From contig JAFNGM010000179.1 in NCBI GenBank assembly GCA_017885225.1, positions 1-6,348 on the forward strand: DNA of 6,348 bases, in the 5' to 3' direction. The notes beneath the pieces were generated by a model. The model had not been told where the DNA came from and made no database searches. It saw nothing but the letters and a program-made list of their open reading frames with translations. This document shows, in pieces, positions 1-5,327 of the stretch. Position numbers and translations under genes: made by a program. How positions within the stretch are numbered: position 1 is the first letter of the stretch; each line of letters begins with the position of its first letter. The stretch comes from Syntrophaceae bacterium. Its GTDB lineage: Bacteria > Desulfobacterota > Syntrophia > Syntrophales > UBA2185.

Positions 1-293
1 TCGTGACTGATATCATAGTTCTGACAGAAGGAGCACAGGAGATTACAGGATCGGAAAAAGATGGTGCCGGAACCGGAATTGCCCACAAGAGGCGCCTCTT
101 CACCAAAGTGGGCATGCAGGCTTGCAACGTTGGCCGTTTCGCCCGTGTGGCAAAATCCCAGTTCTCCGTGAATCCTATCGACACGGCATTCCCGTGGGCA
201 TAGAGTGCAGCTCTTCATGAGCGTCACGGCCTGATCAATTCGGTCCTGCAGTGTTCCCTCTCCGTATAATTTCAAATACGATGTCTTGTGCAT
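1..293 (-). CDS. PflA-like radical SAM protein (COG1313/PflX type), N-terminal part, 3' end outside window
   Basis: An open minus-strand frame runs from ATG (293-291) to the window edge, giving 97 residues without a stop. Residues 83-90 carry the radical SAM CxxxCxxC signature (C83, C87, C90, followed by QNY), which binds the 4Fe-4S cluster that cleaves S-adenosylmethionine. An N-terminal cysteine set (C29, C32, C36, C48, in the pattern CxLCPRxC...GxxGFC) and the stretch around residues 62-80 (HFGEEAPLVG, then GSGTIFF) match what I know of the PflA-like 'uncharacterised Fe-S protein' family. These are cytoplasmic enzymes of mostly unknown substrate, often labelled pyruvate formate-lyase activating enzyme; no glycyl-radical partner is visible here. 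The gene starts 11 bases after the PEBP stop, so the two are probably co-transcribed. No strong Shine-Dalgarno precedes the ATG (only AAGATAA). Family call is firm; function is not known. Confidence 0.9.
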   Translation of the reverse strand, partial: MHKTSYLKLYGEGTLQDRIDQAVTLMKSCTLCPRECRVDRIHGELGFCHTGETANVASLHAHFGEEAPLVGNSGSGTIFFRSCNLLCSFCQNYDISH

Positions 294-304
294 ACGTGTT
301 TATC

Positions 305-757
305 TTATCTTTTGTATTTCCCCATCAGGTGAACTTCACCAAGAATATGGCCCTCCATCGCCGCAAGCAGTTGCGCCTTCGTGGCACCCGGTTTCAGCCC
401 CGTCATCTCATTGAGAGCATAAACCTTGAAAAGATAACGGTGTTCCCCGGAGGGGGGACAGGGCCCACCATATCCGATGGCGCGGAAATCATTCATGCCC
501 TGTTTTGCACCATTGGCAAGTTCTTTCAGCGGGGGGATTTTTTCCGGTAAACGTGTAATACCGGATGGTATATCATAGATTACCCAATGAACCCATGTCC
601 CCATTGGGGCATCGGGATCATCACAGATCAGGGCAACGCTTTTCGTACCGGCGGGTACGTTGCCCCATTCCAGAGGGGGAGAAACATCCACACCATCGCA
701 CGTATATTTTGCCGGTATTCTCGCACCATGTGTAAACGCTGTGCTTGTTATCTCCAT
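305..757 (-). CDS. YbhB/YbcL-type phosphatidylethanolamine-binding protein (PEBP, Raf kinase inhibitor-like)
   Basis: The 150-residue product has the length and motifs of bacterial YbhB-type PEBP proteins: SPPLEW (26-31), CDDPDAP (45-51), WVHW (55-58), and the GYGGPCPPSG...HRY block (95-108) followed by FKVYAL. In this fold the DPDAP, HxW and HRY residues line a small anion/phosphate-binding pocket; the bacterial physiological ligand is not established. I chose ATG 757-755 because a GGAGG (765-769 on the plus strand) sits 7 bases upstream. The same frame is open further upstream to a GTG at 796, adding 13 residues. Directly upstream in another frame lies a signal-peptide-like ORF with its own good RBS (793-852), so the ancestral protein was probably exported and this copy may be frameshifted. 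Family call is very sure; the true N-terminus and cell location are unsure. Confidence 0.93.
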   Translation of the reverse strand: MEITSTAFTHGARIPAKYTCDGVDVSPPLEWGNVPAGTKSVALICDDPDAPMGTWVHWVIYDIPSGITRLPEKIPPLKELANGAKQGMNDFRAIGYGGPCPPSGEHRYLFKVYALNEMTGLKPGATKAQLLAAMEGHILGEVHLMGKYKR

Positions 758-792
758 TTTCTTGCCTCCTTTCATGCACGTCCCGGATTCAG

Positions 793-852
793 TCACACCG
801 GGACAGGAAAAAGAAAGATTAACGAAACCAGCAGGTATAATGCCTTTTTCAT
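793..852 (-). pseudogene. Signal-peptide-like leader ORF out of frame with the PEBP gene
   Basis: On the minus strand an ATG at 852-850, preceded by GGAGGTG with a 5-base gap, encodes MKKALYLLVSLIFLFPVPV and then TGA (795-793). A KK n-region followed by a long hydrophobic core is what the start of an exported protein looks like. The downstream PEBP frame is offset by one base. If one extra T is read in the run of five T (plus-strand A run 808-812), the reading becomes ...LIFLFSCPGVTESGTC and continues into the PEBP domain. That joined version has residues F-L-F-S-C, which fit the lipobox rule with no charged residue in the six positions before it. So this is either a frameshifted lipoprotein start, a sequencing or assembly indel in a homopolymer, a -1 slippage site, or a genuine 19-residue leader peptide coupled to PEBP translation. 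I favour an indel. Confidence 0.55.
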
Positions 853-926
853 TGTGGCACCTCCCTCACAACATCTTCCTCATGCATTTGCTCTTTTTTT
901 ATACCTCTGCCCCTTACGATTTATTG

Positions 927-955
927 ATTATAGAGTTCAATTTCGAATCCGTCAA
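927..955 (-). promoter_or_regulatory. Sigma70-type promoter for the PEBP / radical SAM genes
   Basis: Read on the minus strand, a TTGACG -35 box (955-950) and a perfect TATAAT -10 box (932-927) are separated by exactly 17 bases. Transcription would begin near 920, leaving about 68 bases of leader before the ATG at 852. This places the leader ORF at 793-852 inside the transcript and supports its being the original start of the PEBP gene. Confidence 0.75.
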
Positions 956-1018
956 TAAGTAAACAGGCATGTGATTATCTTCGACCGAAACAGGCGTTTA
1001 AAAACACACCTTTTCTCC

Positions 1019-1046
1019 TTGACAATAATAAAATCGATACTAAAGT
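1019..1046 (+). promoter_or_regulatory. Candidate promoter of the CDF-selenoprotein-VKOR operon
   Basis: A perfect TTGACA (1019-1024) is followed after 16 bases by TAAAGT (1041-1046), which matches TATAAT at four of six positions. It would give a leader of roughly 105 bases before the ATG at 1158. The -35 is convincing, the -10 is modest. Confidence 0.4.
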
Positions 1047-1157
1047 TATTGAATATGCGTTATACCTTCAGCTCCTATTTCGATCGTGCAAAGGAACACG
1101 ATTCGCAGAAAAAGCGAAGAGATTTTTTTAAGCGCGAAAAAGGAGAAATTTCCATAG

Positions 1158-2078
1158 ATGGCACATAATCACGAAATATCCTGGGGCAGGCGCCTTATTG
1201 CCACCATGGTCATGAATCTGATCATACCGGCCGTTCAAATATACGGAGGTATCATATCAGGAAGTATGGCCCTCATCAGCGACGCTCTTCACAATCTGAG
1301 TGATTTTACGTCCGTAATGATCAGCTATTCAGCCCTGCGCATGGGGCGGCGTGAACCAACGCAGAAGCATACCTTCGGTTATAAGCGCCTGGAAGTTTTT
1401 GCGGCCGTGTTTAATGTTGCCCTGCTTTTCGGTGCGGCAGTTTATATTGCCTTCGAGGGATGGAACCGTCTCTGGAATCCACAACCGGTGAATGGCAGCG
1501 TTGTGATCATCATTGCCTCAATCGCGTTTCTGGCAAATATGACATCCACGTTCATGCTGCGGCCGGGTGCAAAAACCAACATCAATATCCGGAGTGCCTT
1601 TCTGCATATGTTAACCGATGCCCTTACTTCTCTCGGTGTGCTTATCCTGGGCATCATATGGATATTCAGACCGTGGTACTGGCTTGACCCTTTATTCTCA
1701 TGGATCATTGTGGTGTTGATCCTTTACAGCGGGTGGGGTATTTTGAAAGACGCCTATGGAATTCTTATGAATGCCACACCACCGGGAATCGATGTTCAGA
1801 TGATACAGCGAGAAATTGAGTCTTTAGAAGGTGTAGAGGAAATTCACCATCTCCACGTCTGGAACATTTCTTCGGAGGGTGTAGCCTTGGTTGCTCATGT
1901 AGTGGTGATGGACCAGATGTTGAGCAGGGTTGAGGAGATTGCCGACAAGATACGGCATCTGCTGTTGAATCGTTTTGCTATCGATCATCCGGTTCTCCAA
2001 TTTGAGACAAGGGCATGCGAAGGGACAGGCCTCCTGTGCTGTCCCGTAAACGGCAGTATGCAGAAAAATGAACACTGA
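1158..2078 (+). CDS. Cation diffusion facilitator (CDF) metal/proton antiporter, CzcD/ZnT type
   Basis: The 306-residue protein is full length for the CDF family: about six membrane segments (roughly 12-33, 36-60, 79-100, 114-134, 147-170, 175-196) followed by a cytoplasmic metal-sensing domain from about 210. TM2 carries SDALHNLSD (D42, H45, D49) and TM5 carries HMLTD (H150, D154). The HxxxD pair on both helices is the arrangement seen in Zn-type exporters, which move Zn2+ (and often Cd2+ or Co2+) out of the cytoplasm in exchange for protons. The C-terminal domain has the expected EIHHLHVW (229-236) and a late His (H277). The tail has extra Cys residues (C287, C294, C295) that could bind metal. 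GGAG (1142-1145) lies 12 bases before the ATG, a rather long gap. The next gene starts 20 bases after the stop, implying an operon. Substrate metal is inferred, not proven. Confidence 0.93.
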   Translation: MAHNHEISWGRRLIATMVMNLIIPAVQIYGGIISGSMALISDALHNLSDFTSVMISYSALRMGRREPTQKHTFGYKRLEVFAAVFNVALLFGAAVYIAFEGWNRLWNPQPVNGSVVIIIASIAFLANMTSTFMLRPGAKTNINIRSAFLHMLTDALTSLGVLILGIIWIFRPWYWLDPLFSWIIVVLILYSGWGILKDAYGILMNATPPGIDVQMIQREIESLEGVEEIHHLHVWNISSEGVALVAHVVVMDQMLSRVEEIADKIRHLLLNRFAIDHPVLQFETRACEGTGLLCCPVNGSMQKNEH

Positions 2079-2098
2079 ATACACAGAGGACTATACGA

Positions 2099-3124
2099 AT
2101 GACCAGAAATTCAGTTTCTCACAAATCACTCAAAGTCATGTGCAAATGTGCATTGCTCACCATGGCGCTTCTTTTATTCGCTTTTATGTCTCCGGATTCA
2201 GGCATTTCTGCTGAAACCACTTTATTGACGATTATCCATAGCGGTAATGTAAACGGGTACATCTTCCCCTGTCCTACCTGAGGAAAGAACGCGCTGGGCG
2301 GTCTGGCCCGGCGGGCATCATTTGTGGAAAACGTAAAAAGTGAGGGAAATGCCGTTCTCATTGTCGATTCGGGAAATCTCTTTGCAAACAAGGCAACAGG
2401 CGCCGACCAGCAACAATCCCTTACAAAGGCGCAGATGATCAGTCGCGCATACACGCGCACGGGAGTTGCAGCCATCAATGTGAGTTCAGCGGATCTCACG
2501 CTGGGTTTATCCTTTTTTCGTACTGAAGCATCACAAGGTCTTCCCCTGATTTCAGCCAATCTCATGGACCCTACACGCAAATCACTCATATTTTCACCCT
2601 ATACTATCAAGCGGGTCGGGAACGTCCGGATCGCCTTGTTCGGTCTTACTTCGCCAGTGCAAAAACAGGCCGTCATCCATTCGCCAGAAAACAAATTCAT
2701 ATTGGGAGACCCGGTCAAATCGGCGCGGAAAATGTTCCGGAAGCTGCGCCAGCACGCTGATATCATCATCCTTCTTTCCGACCTCGATGCAAAAAGGGAG
2801 CGGGAGGTCATCAAGGCAGTACCGGGAATTCATTTTGTTTTTGGGGGGCGCGAAGGAAGATATATTCATACACCCCTCTGGGAAGGACACACGCCCATTC
2901 TCGAATCCTACAAAAATGGTATGTACGCAGGCACGCTGCGCCTCACTTTTGCGAAAGCCTCCTCGCCTTTCGCATATAAAGGTACGGAAGAGACATCGCA
3001 GGGTTTGAAGGATTCCAAAGGCGGTAATCGCTTTTCATGGACATTAATGCCTCTGCATACATCACTTCCGGAAGACAGGGAAATCTCGTCGTGGATCCAA
3101 AAGAGCGGCGTCGAGAAAGATTGA
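2099..3124 (+). CDS. Secreted selenoprotein with UshA-like metallophosphatase fold; TGA at 2279-2281 read as Sec61
   Basis: The frame is continuous from ATG 2099 to TGA 3122-3124 except for one TGA at codon 61, giving 341 residues including Sec. AGAGGA sits 8 bases before the ATG. Residues 1-38 are a signal peptide (positive n-region, hydrophobic core about 18-30, likely cleavage after GISA). The body aligns with the N-terminal metallophosphatase domain of UshA/5'-nucleotidases: TIIHSGNVNG (44-53, family LLHTNDxHG), GGLARRA (67-73), VDSGNLF (89-95), LPLISANL (148-155), IALFGLTSP (178-186), IILLSDLD (223-230), FVFGGREG (246-253). The second UshA domain is absent. The canonical ligands are replaced: N50 and N52 for D-x-H, N93 for Asp, no GNH at 127-132, D228 for His, R251 and G253 for the final His pair. 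Sec61 lies in C58-P-T-U-G, a CxxU motif, with a SECIS-like hairpin just downstream. It is therefore probably not an ordinary phosphatase. The alternative is a nonsense-disrupted pseudogene, which the hairpin and the intact downstream frame argue against. Confidence 0.82.
2279..2313 (+). promoter_or_regulatory. Sec-encoding TGA and bacterial SECIS hairpin
   Basis: TGA (2279-2281) is followed after 10 bases by arm CGCTGGGC (2292-2299), loop GGTCTG (2300-2305) and arm GCCCGGCG (2306-2313). All eight pairs form, one being a G-U wobble. The loop's GGU lies at nucleotides 19-21 after the TGA. From memory, the E. coli fdhF SECIS also has GGUCUG in its apical loop at the same distance, where SelB reads the G and U. 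The structure sits inside the coding sequence, as bacterial SECIS elements do, and partly encodes the conserved LGGLARR stretch. Confidence 0.8.
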
Positions 3125-3205
3125 TCATACAAATTTCTCTCTTGATTGCATCGGGCAGAATTGATAGGGTAAATTGAAATTATCAAGGATATTATATTTT
3201 TTACA

Positions 3206-4243
3206 TTGAATATCATTAAAAAAATAAAAGACTGCAGAAATGCCCTGACCATAGTCGTCGCGCTTGCGGGCATGGGGATTGTTGCATTCTATAAGATTTG
3301 TGATACGGAATGCTCATACCTGAGTGGTGATATTCTGGGTGTCGATCTCGTTTATATCGGTGTCGGCTATATCCTTTTTCTTATCCTCATGGCCGCCTTC
3401 CGGCAGACAGCCTATGTCCGCGCTTTACTGGCTGCAGGAATCGGCGTGGAAGTGCACCTTATCGCGTTTCAGTTTCAGGAAGAGGTCTTTTGCCCTTACT
3501 GCCTGGCATTTGCATTCATAATATTTACGGCATTTATTATCAATTATGAAAAACCTATTCTTGAGGAGCGCGCTATGTGGAAACGTATAATTTACGGACT
3601 CGGTGATGTGGCCCTTCCCCCTCTTATGAGAACACGATTGCCACTTATATTCTTTCTCGTGTTAGGATATATTTTTATTGTGTTGACCTTTTCCGGTTCC
3701 GCAACGCCTGCGTATGGCGCCGAGAAATCCTCCGTGCCATCTTACGGCTCCGGAGAATATGAACTGATCATTTTCACGGATTACTTCTGTCCGCCATGCC
3801 AGAACCTTGAGTCCGAGCTCGATCCCGCACTCAAGGAATTCCTTTCCCACGGAGGCGTGAAGGTAATCTTCGTTGATCTTCCTATCCATCAGGAAACCAA
3901 GTTGTATGCGAAGTATTTCCTTTATTCGGCGAAGGCGGCGCGAAATTACAAAAAAATCCTCCATGCAAGAAGAATCCTCTTTTCCCTTGCAAAGAGTCGT
4001 ACCGCCTTGAATGAAGACGACCTGGAAAAAGCCCTCAAGGAACACAAGGTTTCTTTCACACCGTATAACCTAAAGCCCGTGTATCCGTTACTCAACAAAA
4101 TAATCGCGACACATAAAGTCAAATCAACCCCAACGTGTGTGATCAAGTATTCAGACACGGATGTCCGCAAATATACCGGTTCATTTGAAATTCAAAACGG
4201 CCTGGCAATGTTACGGGCATCGCTCGCGAACGCCACGCGATAA
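3206..4243 (+). CDS. Vitamin K epoxide reductase (VKOR) - DsbA/thioredoxin fusion, periplasmic disulfide-forming protein
   Basis: This 345-residue protein joins a membrane VKOR domain to a periplasmic DsbA-like domain. Four helices (about 13-29, 45-64, 71-90, 97-115) carry the VKOR redox sites: loop cysteines C32 and C36, the conserved Ser about four residues on (S40), and the quinone-side CPYC (C96, C99). A fifth helix (about 144-164) leads out to the thioredoxin fold with FTDYFCPPC (C195, C198), a helical insertion and the cis-Pro loop STPT (307-310). Such fusions pass electrons from substrate thiols through DsbA to VKOR and then to quinone, replacing DsbB. The start is taken as TTG 3206 because no ATG or GTG in frame keeps helix 1 intact; AAGGA (3185-3189) is 16 bases away, so initiation looks weak. 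The gap to the selenoprotein gene is 81 bases with no clear promoter or terminator. Its oxidase activity could act on the neighbouring CxxU protein (inference). Confidence 0.9.
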   Translation: MNIIKKIKDCRNALTIVVALAGMGIVAFYKICDTECSYLSGDILGVDLVYIGVGYILFLILMAAFRQTAYVRALLAAGIGVEVHLIAFQFQEEVFCPYCLAFAFIIFTAFIINYEKPILEERAMWKRIIYGLGDVALPPLMRTRLPLIFFLVLGYIFIVLTFSGSATPAYGAEKSSVPSYGSGEYELIIFTDYFCPPCQNLESELDPALKEFLSHGGVKVIFVDLPIHQETKLYAKYFLYSAKAARNYKKILHARRILFSLAKSRTALNEDDLEKALKEHKVSFTPYNLKPVYPLLNKIIATHKVKSTPTCVIKYSDTDVRKYTGSFEIQNGLAMLRASLANATR

Positions 4244-4281
4244 GAGGTTTTGAAAAAATTCCACGTTCCAAAGCTATCAGA

Positions 4282-5061
4282 TTATACTTGGCAGGCGGGA
4301 CAGAAATACGTTCCCCTGCCGCTCAGGCGCAGACGCTGAATCCTGCCGCAACAGCGAGGGCACGGACTTCCTTCACGTCTATACACTTTCAACGCATGTT
4401 GATATTCGCCTTTATTGCCAAAAAGATCTCGCCAATCGGACACCGACGTGCCGCGGCAGGCGATGGCCCTGTTCAGAACATCGCGCATTACCGTTGCGAT
4501 CCTCCTCCACTCCTGCTTTGATAGACTGCATGTCTGCCTCCATGGATTAATCAACGCGTCATGGAGAATCTCGCACGCATAAATGTTTCCGACGCCGGCA
4601 ATGATTCGCTGATCCATCAGAAATGATTTCACGGGAAGTTTTTTCACTCCGGCAATTTCCCAAAGTGCAGATACGGGATAGTTGCGAGAAGGATCAATAA
4701 CAGCCTTGCTGCAACGAACAGCATCCCGGAGGATCAATGTGGCAAAGCGTCGCGGATCTAAGCAAAGAAGCCTGCCGCGCGGAAATGCCATGATAAAGCG
4801 GGTATGCGGAGGTAATGCCTGATGGCTCGCGTGCCACTGCAACCTGCCTGTCATACGCAGATGAAGAACGAGCGCAGCGGATGTATCCAGCTCCATCACC
4901 AGGGATTTACCCTGACGCATCACGGATGTTATTTTTTTCCCTTCCAGCCTGCCTATGTTCCCCAGCAGAGAGTCAAGTATTTCAAAGCCACAAATTTGCT
5001 CGTCGAGAATCATGGGCCGTAATTGGCGGCTGAGCGTTTCTATTTCAGGAAGCTCTGGCAT
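4282..5061 (-). CDS. mutM: Formamidopyrimidine-DNA glycosylase (Fpg/MutM)
   Basis: The 259-residue product is a complete Fpg: a bifunctional glycosylase/AP lyase that removes 8-oxoguanine and ring-opened purines in base excision repair. After Met removal it begins PELPEIE, with the catalytic N-terminal Pro and following Glu. It carries the RQGK lysine (family RRGK), HLRMTGR with the void-filling Met, DPRRF (Arg and Phe that probe the opposite base), GVGNIYACE, and a C-terminal zinc finger C-x2-C-x16-C-x2-C ending CPACQV. The GTS...DLFGNKGEYQHALKVYRREG stretch favours Fpg over Nei. Start ATG 5061-5059 is fixed by the PELPE motif; only a weak GAAAGAA precedes it. It converges on the VKOR gene with a 38-base gap and no recognisable terminator. 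It appears to be a stand-alone housekeeping gene between unrelated units. Confidence 0.97.
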   Translation of the reverse strand: MPELPEIETLSRQLRPMILDEQICGFEILDSLLGNIGRLEGKKITSVMRQGKSLVMELDTSAALVLHLRMTGRLQWHASHQALPPHTRFIMAFPRGRLLCLDPRRFATLILRDAVRCSKAVIDPSRNYPVSALWEIAGVKKLPVKSFLMDQRIIAGVGNIYACEILHDALINPWRQTCSLSKQEWRRIATVMRDVLNRAIACRGTSVSDWRDLFGNKGEYQHALKVYRREGSPCPRCCGRIQRLRLSGRGTYFCPACQV

Positions 5062-5324
5062 AGAGGTTCTTTCAACACACTATCTGCATAGCAGAAATTA
5101 TTTTTTCCAAAAAACAAGGAAATAATTTTCACACAATAAAAAAATTCACACGTATTTTTTTTTGCTCAATTGCATTTTTTATTTTCTTGTCAAAAAAAAA
5201 TATATTTCACAAGAAAAAATATTGACAACAAATAATAAAAAGAGTAACGAGAAATCAATATACATAAAAAATAAAAAAGGGGAAGCGTTACTATCATTCC
5301 TGTATAAAAAGGAGGATAACACTT
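5062..5324. other. AT-rich divergent intergenic region between mutM and the KamA gene, with A-tracts and inverted repeats
   Basis: This region is far more AT-rich than the genes around it. It holds runs of A or T at 5101-5106, 5109-5114, 5138-5144, 5155-5163, 5175-5180, 5192-5200, 5214-5219 and 5273-5278, a pattern that can give bent DNA or act as UP-element sequence. Two perfect 9-base inverted repeats occur: AAATTATTT/AAATAATTT (5095-5103, 5120-5128) and TTTTCTTGT/ACAAGAAAA (5182-5190, 5209-5217). A TTGACA at 5222-5227 is a plausible -35 for the KamA gene, but the -10 at the right spacing (TAACGA, 5245-5250) is poor. I see no gene; the short open frame at 5162-5371 is low-complexity Lys/Asn-rich sequence. 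Confidence 0.5.
5182..5217. repeat. Perfect 9-bp inverted repeat upstream of the KamA gene
   Basis: TTTTCTTGT (5182-5190) and ACAAGAAAA (5209-5217) are exact reverse complements separated by 18 bases that are mostly A and T. The right arm ends 4 bases before the TTGACA at 5222. It could be a regulator-binding site or a hairpin; given the base composition it could also be chance. Confidence 0.35.
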
Positions 5325-5327
5325 ATG
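5309..5327 (+). promoter_or_regulatory. Strong ribosome binding site fixing the KamA-family start
   Basis: AAGGAGG (5309-5315) lies 9 bases before ATG 5325-5327. It is the best Shine-Dalgarno match among the plus-strand genes of this window and decides the start of the long N-terminal form of the protein. Confidence 0.8.

Larger units (their letters stand above)
853..1157. other. Divergent intergenic region
   Basis: This stretch separates the minus-strand PEBP leader from the plus-strand CDF gene. It holds the minus-strand promoter (927-955) and a candidate plus-strand promoter (1019-1046). Open frames here (for example 971-1168 plus) are short, lack an RBS and show no family likeness, so I see no gene. 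No RNA gene, riboswitch or strong hairpin is apparent. Confidence 0.6.

Noticed and set aside
793..795. TGA after the MKKAL leader as a second selenocysteine codon
   Set aside because: Reading through it gives only a few codons before another TGA, does not enter the PEBP frame, and no SECIS-like hairpin follows.
251..962. Plus-strand ORFs opposite the PEBP gene (251-550, 587-958, 660-962)
   Set aside because: They are antisense shadows of a clearly recognisable PEBP coding region and its leader.
971..1168. 65-residue plus-strand ORF before the CDF gene
   Set aside because: GTG start without RBS, overlaps the candidate promoter and the start of the CDF gene, and resembles no family.
2099..2281. 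Stand-alone 60-residue secreted peptide ending at the TGA
   Set aside because: The frame and the metallophosphatase alignment continue directly past the TGA and a SECIS-like hairpin follows, so it is the first part of one gene.
2324..3124. Separate cytoplasmic protein starting at GTG 2324
   Set aside because: No RBS precedes it, it would lack the signal peptide and first fold motif, and conserved GGLARR residues lie upstream of it in the same frame.
3142..3170. Promoter TTGATT...TAGGGT before the VKOR gene
   Set aside because: Both boxes match the consensus poorly (about four and three of six), so it is no better than chance.
4244..4281. Bidirectional terminator between the VKOR gene and mutM
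   Set aside because: The 38 bases contain no GC-rich stem followed by a T run in either direction.
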